Below, piece by piece: positions 36,630 through 48,390 of a DNA stretch of 64,000 bases. The position numbers were made by a program, and so were the translations under genes. The stretch is from Brachypodium distachyon (Eukaryota > Streptophyta > Magnoliopsida > Poales > Poaceae): the NCBI RefSeq assembly GCF_000005505.3, contig NC_016131.3:39408855-39472854 (forward strand), written 5' to 3'. The notes beneath the pieces were generated by a model that was not told the DNA's origin, did no database searches, and saw nothing but the letters and a program-made list of their open reading frames with translations. Position 1 is the first letter of the stretch; each line of letters begins with the position of its first letter.

Positions 36630-36852
36630 CCTATTTGTTTATTCCATATACCAACTCAATTGCCTTTTCCATATACAACACTTACGGCCAACTCAAACAT
36701 ACCCAAATCAATCCCGTGTGATCACAAAAAATCTGCAGGAGAGTACACCTTCCTATTTAATTTGTTTATTCCATATACCAACTCAATTACCTTTTCCATA
36801 CACATCACTTACGGCCAACTCAAACATACCAAATGAATCACGTGTGATCAGT
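36630..36852. repeat. Tandem duplication of about 120 bp in the Helitron
   Basis: Two copies share TTGTTTATTCCATATACCAA, CTCAATT.CCTTTTCCATA, CACTTACGGCCAACTCAAAC and CGTGTGATCA. They start near 36634 and 36760. The Pro/Arg-rich frame after them (to 37107) has no recognised product. Confidence 0.8.
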
Positions 36853-37332
36853 ACGTTCAGAAAAGAGAAAAAGCCTCTCTTGCCTCTTCCTCCGGCGATC
36901 AAGCCTGACTTGCGAGCGCCCCGCCGGCTCGCCTCTTTCTACGATGAACACTTTGCAGAGATCTCCACTCTTCGTTCAACGACCACGAACTCATCTCTCT
37001 GTCCCATTGTCTCGCCTACTTCCGGTAAGTACGGAAGTACCACTTATATTAAATCAAATCGACGTAATTCCTTTAAGAGAATATTGTTTCCCCACAAATC
37101 TCTCTAAATTTAAGATAGAGATTCTTCATAGCCTGTAGCATAACTATTGTTTTCCCATGCAGTCCAAGAGATTATAAGATAATTTTTGATGCGCCGCACT
37201 GTAGCAAAGCATCAAGCAGTGCATGCAATGTTGTTTTTCGTCTCTCCCATGAACTCTATTTTGCTTTGTACTTGCCAACTAATCCATCTACCAATAAACA
37301 TATGAGCACTGATATGATTTTATCGGACAAGA

Positions 37333-37432
37333 AGGTACGATTTTCACTTAAATATTAATGTCCTTTCTATATTGAAATTTGAAGGTACGATTTTCACTTA
37401 AATATTAATTTCCTTTCTATATTGAAATTTGA
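37333..37432. repeat. 50-bp tandem duplication in the Helitron
   Basis: GGTACGATTTTCACTTAAAT followed by ATTAAT.TCCTTTCTATATT and GAAATTTGA occurs twice in immediate succession with one difference. Confidence 0.85.
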
Positions 37433-37623
37433 CCTAATATATTTATATTCTTACTATATAGGGCAATGCAAATACACACTTCTGTAAGAAACGAACTGGT
37501 GAAGAAAATTTATTCCAAAGATTAAAGAGGACTCCATCCATATATTTAAGACCTTCAAAGTCTGGGAGTATGGAAAATATCGAACACTGAAGAACAATAT
37601 GAAAATCAGTTTCCTCTTTAATA

Positions 37624-37711
37624 CTCCCTCCGACCATAATAAGTTAGATTTGATACAAACTTAGTACAACTTTGTATTAAATCTCCGATACTAATTGTGG
37701 ATCGGAGGGAG
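37624..37711. mobile_element. Stowaway MITE nested in the Helitron
   Basis: An 88-bp element, CTCCCTCCGACCATAATAAG to GTGGATCGGAGGGAG, flanked by TA. The middle carries the ACTTAGTACAACTTTGTA motif shared with the MITE at 21164. Confidence 0.85.
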
Positions 37712-38821
37712 TACAACAGTGAGGGCAGTTGATGAAGAAAGAAAAAAAAAATCCAAATTCCCGAACTACTATTTTGAATTTGCCAATAGCATCACCTAGC
37801 ATAGTAGAGTACAAATTGATAGCAGTGCTCAGGTATGCAGACAATCCAAGTACATGAAGAATAATTATTTTACTAGATTTATTAGCATGTTTTACTGTAG
37901 AGGCAAGTCGCGGGACTCAGACTTGATCACGAGAGGAAGATGAAAGATAGAGTGAGATAGAGAAGCCAATGACACGGGCTATAGAAAGACTTGTAAAGAG
38001 TACCCCGGTCCCCAGAATAGATCTTCCAAATAATTCAGAGATAAAGGAAAGGATCTTCCCTAATCTGAACTTTGAACAGCGGTATGCATCTGATTCAATA
38101 ATGGAATCGGTTGATATTTATTTGGGGAAACAAAGATAGTGAGATGCCCTCGGGGGGTAAGATAGTACTAGGGGTCACGTGGTATTGTAGCCCTGCTTCT
38201 ACAGGGAGGAAGGACATCACACTCAAGGTTCCATGTTCCACTAATTTTTACGGACAAGTCAACATGTGGCAGCAAACAAATTCAGACTTGGCCGAACTAT
38301 TAGAAAAAAACATCGCTAATACAAATGCTTTGAGATACCAATGGCAAACAATATATGTTTGGAGGCCCTAGGCATAAGTCTAAGAGATATACCAAGACAC
38401 AAAAAGAACAGCAGCAGCGAGAGGCCATTTGGTGGCATGACAGTGGTCCTAGGAGGAGATTGATTTCATCCAGATTCTACCAGATCTACCGAAGGGAAGA
38501 AGACAAAACATAGTCAACATAGTGTGAGAGAGGAACATAGGTGATGGGAAAAGGGGATTCAGATTTCTGCTTACATTTAGGAAATGAGGGAGTAGATTAC
38601 ATTTAGAGACAGAGAGAAAGGGGCTGGGGGAAGGACTTTAGAACAAAGATAAAACATCTTACGTTTAGGAACAGAGGAAGTAGAATTGAATAAAATGGTA
38701 AGAAATATATTTATTCAAAGAAAAGGTAGAAAGTTATGAATAAAATATGGTATAGCTGAATATTAGGGAATTGAATTTGGAGAATCTGAGGTGAGGTATT
38801 TGGCAAGAGAATCGTTTATAG

Positions 38822-39012
38822 CCGTGGCGGAGCCAGAAACTGAAAAAGAATGGTGTTAAGATGTGACTAATGGTGCTATACTTATGTATTTTTCTAATGA
38901 ACTTTTTTTTGCAGATTCTACTAATGAACTTAATACTCAGTATATCCTCTTCTGACGATCCTTGCCAGGCCGGTGCTACAACACAGGTAGCACCGGGCCG
39001 GGCTCCGCCCCT
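38822..39012. mobile_element. hAT-type MITE nested in the Helitron
   Basis: A 191-bp element with the left end CCGTGGCGGAGCC and an inverted right end that reads CAGGGGCGGAGCC when complemented. It is flanked by GTTTATAG at 38814-38821 and 39013-39020, an 8-bp duplication as expected for hAT elements. TIRs of the GTGGCGGAGCC type are widespread in grass hAT MITEs. Confidence 0.78.
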
Positions 39013-39289
39013 GTTTATAGGGAGCCTTGTATAAAAGTTTCGGGGAAACAAATATGAGGAAGCTGTCGGCGTTATTTAAAGAGTAGGGAAACACAGAGGC
39101 AAACAAAAATGATATGTGATTGTGATGCAAAGAACATGACAGAGAGAAATGCAATGGGATACAATGAGTATGGCATATTAATTCTCATTTGTACTGAAAA
39201 TTTTCAAATGAGATCTTCTTAAATTAATATTAAAAAATTGTAGAAGGCAACGTTGATTGCCCGCGCTTTTGTGCGGGCCACTCCCCTAG

Positions 39290-41208
39290 TTGAAGCTTAA
39301 AATTCACAAATTAGAATTGAGTTTTGCGAATGTTGTTGTTTGGATGTCTATAGAATTGAGAACTGGAATTGGACACTCAATTCCTTGGCAGTGGCCTCGA
39401 ACTAAATTTAAGCCTTACCCATCTAAATTGAATGAAATTGGACAACGGTGCCCCACCACCATCTACTCTAGTGAAATACGAGAACGAACTCTCCTGAACT
39501 CAGGTGAACTATGGAGACCACTCCGACGAACTTCGGCGAGCTCCGGTGAACTTCAACAACTCCAGCAACCTTTCGACGATTACTCTGGCGAGCTCCAATC
39601 GTATTCACATATTGAAGCTTGGAATTCTTTCGTCACAATTTGTCACCGCAAAATATATAGTTCCAAAGCAAGTTCAATTTGAAGGAATTTCTCAAAGGGG
39701 CCATCATCTCTGGATTTACTAGACTTATTAGGATAAGGTAAAAACTTATTCATCCAAGTCCTCTTTCCTTACAATGATTTTTTAACAACCTTCTTTCTTA
39801 CCCTTGTCTTTATATGGATTAGAGGCTTTATTGTCCTTATCATTTAATTCAAGTTTATCTTCGTTATCATCCTCAACCTGCAAGTGTTCTTCCACTTCTT
39901 CATCTTGTGCTTCCCGACAGAGAATTTCAATACTACATGGATATTCAGTTTGAACATCAGAGGTGTGGTTGTTGTAAAAATACACTAGTTTCAGGGAGTT
40001 TTGATGGTCTAGCGTGTAGTTGTTAGTATGGGGTGTATGCCGACACTATTAGTTAGGGTTGTTGTACACTCGACAAGTTGACACATCATTGTTGTTTAAT
40101 AGGTTAAGTTGTCTTGCGCACCGTAACTTACTGCTATTAGGAGAGGGATGGAGTGAATAGTCACTCAGACCGTAGCGAGACTTCCCGATTCGGTACCTGT
40201 TGATGATTCCCAACACTTCTTCCACCGATGCCAACGCTAGGAGCTCCCTGCCAAAGTGAACCTTGGAGCTCCCTAGCGCACCCTCGCTCCTGAGAGCTTC
40301 TCGTCGAGGCAGAATTTGGAGCTCTCTAACCCCGCCTCCCTCTTTGAGTTCATTCAAGTGAAGATGAAACGATTCCACCGATCCGGGGAGGTGGTTAGAC
40401 CCCTCGAACCTTCTCGACGCTAGGAGCTCGCTCCCTGCCAAAGTGAATCTTGGAGCTCTCTAGCCCTCGCTCCTGGGAGCTCCTCGTCGAGGCAGAACTT
40501 GGAGCTCTCTAGGCCTACCGCCCTCCTTGAGTTTATTCAAGTGAAGATGAAATAAATTACACAAAAAGTACCGATGGCATGTTTTGTCCTAGGTGCAATG
40601 GGTTACACAGAGACATGTGTGCTCTTCGTTTTAGTATGGGCATCTGCTTCATTTGTTATATAATTGTCTATTATCCCATGCAGGACGGTATTTTTTGCCA
40701 TAGTTAAGTCCTATAAACACTGCACATTTCGTGTACACGCAGACATTGGTTACAATCTTCATTGACATCACAGTCCCAACATGCGTGCTCTTGTTTTGGT
40801 AGGGTCATTTGTTTCTTTTGTTTCAACAGGACTCTGAAATCTTCTAAATCTAAATGAAGAGCAGATTTTCATCAATCGTACATGTTATTTTTTCCTCCTT
40901 TAATTCATATCCATCCATCCAAAGAGTTTCTTCATGGCACTTTCCATCATTACAAGAGATGAGACGAGTTCATCTCTCTTCTTGCCTATATACATACAAC
41001 ATCTAACACAACATGGCCCCCATCGTTCTTGCTTTGGCCATTTTCCATGCATGTTGGCGTCCACTTCAACCTTCCACACAAAATAAAGCTGGCCATGCAA
41101 TGCAAGTCTTTTCCTGCTTTTTCCAGGCGTCTATTAATTTTCTAATTTATTATTCAAATCTTCTCTACTGCTACTAGTCCTGCTGCTATTACTAAATTTC
41201 AAAAGCGA
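39290..41208. other. Intergenic DNA, mostly unrecognised
   Basis: Apart from the duplication at 40221-40553, only short frames without recognisable products were seen. One example is 39782-39985 on the minus strand, 67 codons, rich in Asp and Glu. The final part is upstream of the small membrane protein gene. Confidence 0.4.
40221..40553. repeat. Tandem duplication of about 190 bp
   Basis: Two copies share CGCTAGGAGCTC, CCTGCCAAAGTGAA, CTTGGAGCTC, CTCGTCGAGGCAGAA and TCAAGTGAAGATGAAA in the same order. They start near 40231 and 40418. A minus-strand frame of 130 codons (40049-40441) runs across part of it but shows no known domain. Confidence 0.75.
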
Positions 41209-41308
41209 GTGAAACTTTTGCCCACTCCTTCCAATTCCATTCCTTCCACCCAGACTCTCCATCCTGACCCTCCCTGTTCAACGGGCGCCTACAGCTGCCC
41301 CGTCAACA

Positions 41309-41653
41309 ATGGCGACCGCCACGCCGGCGGTGCCATTGCCGGACTACCAGGTGTCCGGCGCTGCGGCCCACCAGCGGAACGGGCCGGGGTCGTCGTCGTC
41401 GGTGGGCCTCGGCCCATTCTTCGGGATGCTCGCGGCCGTGCTGCTGCTCACCGCCCTGTCCTGCTTCTTCGGCCGGGTCTGCGCGGCGCACGCGGAGGGG
41501 CCCGATGAGTGGTATGACTGCACCAGGCTGACCGCCGGCCGCCGGAGATGCTGGTGGCGGCGGCGCTGGCGGGCGCCTCGTCGGCCCGCTGAGGAGGCGA
41601 AACAGCCGCCTGCTGCACCCCCGCCGCCTGCCTTAGGTTGGGTGGCGCTCTGA
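41309..41653 (+). CDS. Small single-pass membrane protein, unknown function
   Basis: An intronless frame of 114 codons. The N-terminal 33 residues are polar and low in complexity. Residues about 34-58 (FFGMLAAVLLLTALSCFFGR) form one clear membrane span. A conserved-looking block, EGPDEWYDCTRL, is followed by an Arg/Trp-rich stretch and a proline-rich tail. I recall similar short plant proteins with a G.GPFF..L...L.LA.LSC..GR.C core and an EGP..RYDC motif, annotated only as transmembrane or hypothetical. The nearest upstream ATG in another frame (41209) was rejected because its product lacks these features. AATAAA occurs about 40 bp after the stop. Strong GC bias supports a real grass gene. 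Confidence 0.72.
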   Translation: MATATPAVPLPDYQVSGAAAHQRNGPGSSSSVGLGPFFGMLAAVLLLTALSCFFGRVCAAHAEGPDEWYDCTRLTAGRRRCWWRRRWRAPRRPAEEAKQPPAAPPPPALGWVAL

Positions 41654-42393
41654 ACTTTGCAGGTTAGTACAATAAGGAATTGAGGAGAGAGTAATAAAAG
41701 GATACCGATCTGTACTATCGTCTTGTTTTGCATCCTTCAGTTTTCCTCGTTGAATCTCATGCCATCAAAGCAAAATGGTTCGCCTGGATGGTTGCTTTGA
41801 ACACAGAAATAATTTGTTTCTGCAAAATGCAATTTTCCATTCGTCGCCATTCTAACCCGAAACTTTGAAGCAACTGTCTTGGCAAGTTTCTAAATGATCT
41901 TTATATGGAAATGAAGGAATCCGGAGTAATTAACGCAAAAAACATGGAGTTGAGGAATCAAAGGTAAAACGCAAGAAGGTGCTGCCCTGCCCTGTATGAA
42001 TGAATTATGAATAAAGAAGGGAACGCCGACCTAGTGCAATTCTCTCAATGCAAACCATACCAGGGTTAGTTTACAGTACAGTTGAGGGAGAACAGTTATG
42101 GCATGAAACAAAGAAAAATAAAATCAACCATCAGATTGCAGACATAAACAAAAAAAAGGAAAATAATACACATCTCTAAATTGCTAAATGAACTTGCACC
42201 TGTACTCTCTTGTCTTCTTTTGACCTATCTAAGAAAAGCTATGATCTAGCTCTATCCTCTGGACTAGAACTCCATGGAACCACAGAAGTATCAGCCCAAG
42301 AATATTCACAAGTTTTGCCCAGTCCATTTTTGTCATCTTTCAGGAGACAACGTTCTATAATCTGTACAAAACACAAAATCTACTAAAAACACG
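41654..42393. other. Intergenic space between convergent genes
   Basis: This holds the 3' UTR of the small membrane protein gene (AATAAAAGG near 41693) and, toward 42393, the 3' UTR of the flippase, which runs the other way. Nothing else was recognised. Confidence 0.5.
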
Positions 42394-45300
42394 CTATCCC
42401 TCAACTTCTAGATCGGCTCCCTTCGTTACTTGCATAGCCTTGCCATCACGACGAGCAGAGATCCCAACCATCCTTGGGTGTGATGATGTCCGGTGTCGTG
42501 AAGACAATTGCCTTGCCACCTCTGGATCTTCAGCCTTCCCCAAGTATCTTTTCCACTGAATCTTGTTATGGAACATTGGGAAGAAGCGGATCTGAACTGC
42601 TGCATAGCAGAAGTAAGGAATGAGTGTTGCCATCACCACGAAAAGAGTCACCAACCAGTATGACAGGGCCGGCGCCAACTGTTCAATGAAGACCATGTAT
42701 GCTGTTGTTGAGTACTTTGGGTCTACAGCACCATAAGCCAAGAGGAAGAGGTACCATACAGCAATGCTACCCCATATGAATATGTGCTGGATTATGGTGA
42801 AGTAGTTTACTGAGAGCGCCATTTGGCAGTTCACAACCCATACGACGCAAGTGTACATGACAGCGCCTAGCGCATCCAAGCCTGCAACTTGGCCATCCTG
42901 GCGGAATGCTTGGTCATTCAGGGCGGTAGTGCAGAAGAAAAATATCAAGATGGCATTTATGACACCATTAAGCATCCAGCCAAGTATTCGACGCCAGCTG
43001 AATAATACATTCTGCACTCCTTCTTGGTATAGTTCCGGATACTGTTAAGCAACATGCAAACAGGCACTTCATTAAAAACAGGTTGATCAAGAGTACGGAA
43101 AATGAATTTGCATTGCTTCTGCATTTTAGTGTGAGATCTCTTTTAGCGTAGCATGAAAGATAAATTTTAATCTTTTGTTTGTTGAAAACAATGATAAGGT
43201 ACTACAAGAAACTTGAGGCATCTTTGGGGTAAGAGGTCTGCTTGGATTAAGTAGGAAATCGGTAAATCTATAAAAAGCACATACAAGGTGAAGTCGCCTA
43301 ACTATTTTAGCTTCTCTGCAATCATAGAGTACAGTGATAGTAGATTGAGTAAGTTCCTTCAGGAACGATGTAGTGAAACATGCTTCCGAGTATTTAGATT
43401 TGAGAAGGTACTATTGTGAACGATAGTATCTTTTCGAAGCGGTTCGGTGTTGACGTACCCGTAGACACAGCCGGGAAGACACATCTTGATCAAATACTCC
43501 CAATGCAATTACAGGTAGTGAGGTGAAAAAAACATTATACAGTGACAAGAACCAGTCATTATAAGCTGGCTTCCCTGAAAAGGATGCAAATGCTTCATAC
43601 AGAAAGATAGTGACTCCAAAGGTCACATTCTTGTAGAAGAAATAGCATATCTGCGCCAAAAATATATATTAACATCATGATTGAATTTTAAAAGTTGAAT
43701 ATTAGGTCAAACAAACCAAAAGTATACCATCACTGAAATACGTCGGTAACACCAATGCCCATGCACCAAAAGTAACCGTTCCAGGAAGCGGAACTGAGCG
43801 ATGGCAATATCACTTGCCATGACAGCCTGAAACATTGTTAAGAGAAACAACTAACATTAGAAAATTACATTAAAAAGAGAGCACAAACACCTTCACAAAA
43901 TTTACCAAGCATTAAAATTAGCAACCTGCATCCCTTCCACACCACTAATGCCAACTCCTATGTCAGCTTCCTGTAGCATGCCGACATCATTTGCCCCATC
44001 ACCAATTGCTAAGGTAACTTTATGCGAATGTTTAACAAGTCTTGTAACCTGCAATTGGTGAAACATATTAATATCTTTGCACATATGCTTTTAGAAACAA
44101 TACTAGGAGAATTATACATAGAAAACAGAAATATGAGTTTTCAAAAAGCAAGAAGCTGACCAATGCCTTCTGCTTCGGTGAAGATCGACAACATATGACT
44201 GATGCACACTTGACAGCAAGATCCAAGAATTTAAACTTGGTATCATCTTCCAAAGCATAAGTCAATGATTTACCATCAATTATCAGTGCAAAAGATTCTG
44301 TGCTGGACTGACTTAAAGTTGGAATCTGTTTTGTTCCATCCTCTATCTGATCCATAACACTTTGCTTTGATGCCTGAAGAGTCAATAAAGAGAAAGTAGC
44401 TATTACGATTTCAATTGTTTAGGCCTCTAGGATTAGAATTGTGAATGCGAATGCATGTTCAGTCAAACTTGTTTTTATGTAAACATTTCCGAGTGATTGA
44501 TGTGAATAAAGTCATCTGAAAATTACAATTACATAGGCAATAATTCAGTGACAAAAGCAATTTAATCATTTTATCACCTTTGCAATGGAATGTTTGTCTC
44601 CACTTTTCTCCAATGCAAGGATGTCAGGTGCTTCCAGGGTGATGATTATCTGTGTCATCCCTTGTCTGAGTAGGCTACATGCAAAGCTGAAGAATAACAA
44701 GAATTAGAAAAGGAAATAGCCAGCTTATACTTCTTTAGAACAATAGCCAGTTGTACTAAAACGATCCTTGATAATCGAAATAAACTATGTACCCAATATT
44801 GATAGCTGTCTCCATTTTGTCACCAGTTAGCACCCATATCTTAATTCCTGCTTGTGCAAGCTTGTCAATGCATTCTGGTACCTGAATATAAATGCGCACA
44901 AATGAGCAAGGGCTATTTACATTTATTAGAATGGATTTCAGTAAAATGAAAGGACTGGAAAACATAGCTGTTCAAAATAGCATACCCCTTTCTGGAGCTT
45001 GTCTTCAACAGCAGTAGCACCAAGAAGAAGCAAGTCCCGCTCGATGCTGTCAGCAGCCTCCTCAATTTTTTCATCTCTATCGGCACCTCCAGATATTTTG
45101 GCAGTGCGGAATTTTTCAGCGAATTTCTGATATTCTTTCTCATCCAAGACACGGTATGCAAGAACCAAGGTTCTTAGACCAGAATCAGAATACTCATTTA
45201 TGTGCCTTTTAGTCTCTTCCTCAAATTTTCTTCCAGTTGGTGCAAGCCTACTGAACATCACACTGTTGACATGGAGAAGACAGATAAGAAAACATTGGCA

Positions 45301-48300
45301 GTAACATAAGCTCGACAGTTATCTGTGAGAAGATACAGAAATTTAGAACAGATGTAGTACTTACCTATCAGCACCCTTGCTAAAAAGTAATATCCTTCCC
45401 TCTGGTTCTTTTACTATAACAGACATTCGCTTCCGTGAACTACTGAATTCCAAGACATTTAGGAGCTCATACTTTCTGTATTAGATTGTCAAAAGGTCAA
45501 ATTTACATAATAAACAGTATCATTTAAGGAAATAAAGAAAACTGACTTGCCTATATTGATGATGTAGAACATTCTGGTTAGGATCCTGTTCACGTACAAC
45601 TATACTTGTCTGTGCCCTCTTGTAAAACTCAAACCCTAATTCTCTTGCTGCAATAACAAATGCAGCTTCATCAGGAGACTCGGCTTCATATGAAACCTTA
45701 TCTGTTTCATCTACTTCAGGTATGCATGTATGGCAGATGGCTAGGAGACGGAAAAAATCTCTTATCACATCTCTATTAGGCTCATGAATCCAATTCCCAT
45801 CCATAATACGTGGATCCTTCAAGTTAAAACCTTTAACATGAGAACTCTCATCAATTTGTTTCTCCTTCTGCCCTCCACCTTCTACCTCATCATCTAACAG
45901 CACCCCTTTCCTCAGAGCCATAGCTTTCTCAACTTCTGTGACACCCTGACCATAGGCAGTGCCAGCAATCGAACACTTGATAAACTCCATCATGTTGCAG
46001 GTCAATGTACCAGTCTTATCAGAGAGAATAGTGTCAACTTGACCTAGTTCCTCATTTAGATTTGAGGTTCGAGCATGAGTTGGCTTATCTGATTCTTCAT
46101 CATACATTTCAATGTCCTGATTAATGAATAGAGCCTGCAAGATCTTGACCATCTCGATGGATATGTACAAAGAAATTGGGATGAAGTAGTTGTACAGCAT
46201 CAAGGCTGTTAACAAATGAAAGAAAGATGCCAGAGCTGCTCGTTTCGGATCATAGAAGACGGTTGAATCATCTGGCCGAAGATACCATCGTTTTGGCTCA
46301 CCATTCCTTAAATCATCTTTCGTCCATATACCGAAAAAGACTGAACCAAGCAATGCAATTACGAGTAAAGAACACAACAGCAGGTAAATGATTTTATCCA
46401 TTTTCTTCTCAATCTTGCTTCTTTTGGATGGTGGATCAGTTGCATTTTGCATCACTTTTGTGTCATGGCCTGTGAAGATGACAGCCCCATATATGTAATC
46501 AGTGTTCCGCAACTTTGAGTCCCGAAGAAGAAGTTGTTGCGGAGATAGAGGATGCTGCATGTTGTTCCATTCCATAGTACCAATAAAAGAGTAAAGATTC
46601 GCATTCGGATCTTCGCATTTGATTATCTGTCTGAAGTTTCTGAAACTAGTATCGTCTTGTAAATCCAATGTCACCTCAAGAGCTTGTTTAATTTTCAAAT
46701 TTGTTTCACCATCCAGGTTCATGGTCTCTACATAGCATATTCCATCCGGATAGTTAGATGAAAGCAGAATCAAGTCAGCAGGAAAGAAATTATCCTTCTC
46801 CACCTTTATCACATCTCCAATTTTGATATACTTCCATTTGGTCTCTTCAAAAATGCCATTCCCTCTATGCACTTTTACTATCCGATTGTTGAGCTCATGA
46901 TCCTGAGTGAAGATTTGCATATCAACTTATGAAATTCATATCAACAACATGAGAATGTACATAAATTTACAAACCAATTAAATCTTAGAGATAATGCAGT
47001 GAAATTTCAAGGTGAAGATATGTCAAAAAGATCATCACAAAGATGTGTATTGCACCAATGCATTTCAAATTTCATAACAAATTTAGCTTTGATCTACTTT
47101 ATTGTGTATCGTGTTAACGAATTGAGACCATGGGGCTACAACTGAGATTACAAATTCTTGCTAAATCAGTTTATGAGCTGCCTATTCGGATCCGGCATAA
47201 TTCCTGATGATATTTCTTGACCACATCTCTAGGATGCAAAATGAAATAACTGAAAATTTAATGCTGAAACATAAGTAATTTGCAATGTGGTTCAGGTGTA
47301 CAGAAGGAAGGTTGTGACTTGGTTGTAACTACTGAGATTACAAATTCTTGTTAAACCAGCTTACCAGTTGCCTATTCGGATTCGGCATAATTTATGATGA
47401 TATTTCTTGACCACATCTCTAGGATGCAAAATGAAATAACTGTGATGCTGAAACATAAGTAACTTGCAATGTAGTTCAGGCGGTTGTTCAGAAGGAAGGT
47501 TGCGGCTTGGTTGTAACTAAGCGGTGCATATTACTTCCCTCAAAAATACAAAGTAACACATACTATGTTTAGATTCATAGTCTCCAAAATTCATTTTCAT
47601 CTTTTGTGATTGTTATCTGACCTTAGGTTACTTGTGGTTTCTTAAAAACTTCAGCTTTTATATTTTACGAGGAAAAAAACTAACTTTTTTACTTCCCTAA
47701 TGATTTATGACCCTGTATGGTTGATCCAATAAAAAAGCTCCTTTAGATTTAAATTCCTTCCTACTTTGGCTCTTCAAAACAGATATGTGGCAAGAAAAAA
47801 GCACCTGACCATTATGAAAGGAAAAGCATATACAAAAAAGATGCCAAATCTGTTTCAACTCATGAAACAATTATTGGATAGGTCAGATTATGCTTAAGCC
47901 TGTTAAGTTCTTGTGGATCACAACAACGTACTACTCACATCAATCAAAGCAAGTTCACTAAATATCGCTTGTGCTAGGATTTGAGCGATACCTGTTGTTT
48001 CCTCCTCCAATCCTCAACCCCTTCTTTAACCATGGTCGCAATAATCACCACACACAGTGGCAGTAGCGCACTGACTGCCGAGTAGGGTGCAAGGCGTGTC
48101 AACGTGAGTACACCCGTGACAAGGAAGTAGAAGTTGGCCACCCTCCGGAACTGCTCGAAGAGAGACTTGGGCAGGAAGGTGACCAACGTATACTTTGTCG
48201 TCGCGACCTCATTCAGCGGATATCTGAAGCCCTCTTCTTCATGCCTGTTTGGATCATTGACGTAAACAACTCGGGAGAACCCCGTGGTACCAATCTTGGA

Positions 48301-48390
48301 GTGATCTTCGCTGGAGCTCTTGCCGCACAGCGCAAAGCTGTACAATGCACTCAGCTTGAGCTTCTCGATCCTCTTCCTTCCTCGTGCCAT
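42394..48390 (-). CDS. P4-type ATPase, phospholipid flippase (ALA family)
   Basis: Moves phospholipids from the outer or luminal to the cytosolic leaflet using ATP; plant ALA proteins pair with ALIS subunits. Exons, minus strand: 48390-47992, 46902-45551, 45475-45365, 45262-44986, 44881-44793, 44686-44578, 44373-44161, 44048-43926, 43826-43728, 43650-43459, 43041-42394. Phases all agree: 3612 nt, 1203 aa, normal for ALA4-12-type proteins. It starts [19 protein letters not shown], typical of that group. DGET (A domain) is at 197-200, the PISL membrane motif near 374, phosphorylation site DKTGT with Asp428, TGDK at 732-735 and GDGAND at 866-871. All P-type motifs are intact. Intron 2 uses a GC donor. 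I assign the ALA4-12 group but not a specific orthologue. Confidence 0.95.
47140..47517. repeat. Tandem duplication of about 190 bp in flippase intron 1
   Basis: Two successive copies share CTGAGATTACAAATTCTTG, GCCTATTCGGAT, GATGATATTTCTTGACCACA, CATCTCTAGGATGCAAAATG and AGAAGGAAGGTTG. They start near 47141 and 47332 and are diverged by small indels, so the event is not very recent. Confidence 0.8.

Larger units (their letters stand above)
36447..39289 (+). mobile_element. Non-autonomous Helitron
   Basis: The 3' end is diagnostic: a GC-rich hairpin CCCGCGC-TTTT-GTGCGGG (39260-39277) sits 8 nt before a terminal CTAG (39286-39289), and the next base is T. The likely 5' end is TC at 36447, preceded by A, with the AT-rich TCTATTCTATTATATAATAA start common in plant Helitrons. 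The AT insertion target is therefore satisfied. The exact 5' end could be 36452 instead. It spans about 2.8 kb with no Rep/helicase, so it would need help to move. It holds two local tandem duplications, a Stowaway MITE and a hAT MITE. It lies about 250 bp after the PERK stop codon, so it may affect that gene's 3' end. Confidence 0.75.

Noticed and set aside
43199..43215. CTACAAGAAACTTGAGG resembling a CACTA terminus
   Set aside because: No matching inverted end or 3-bp duplication; it lies within a flippase intron. Chance match.
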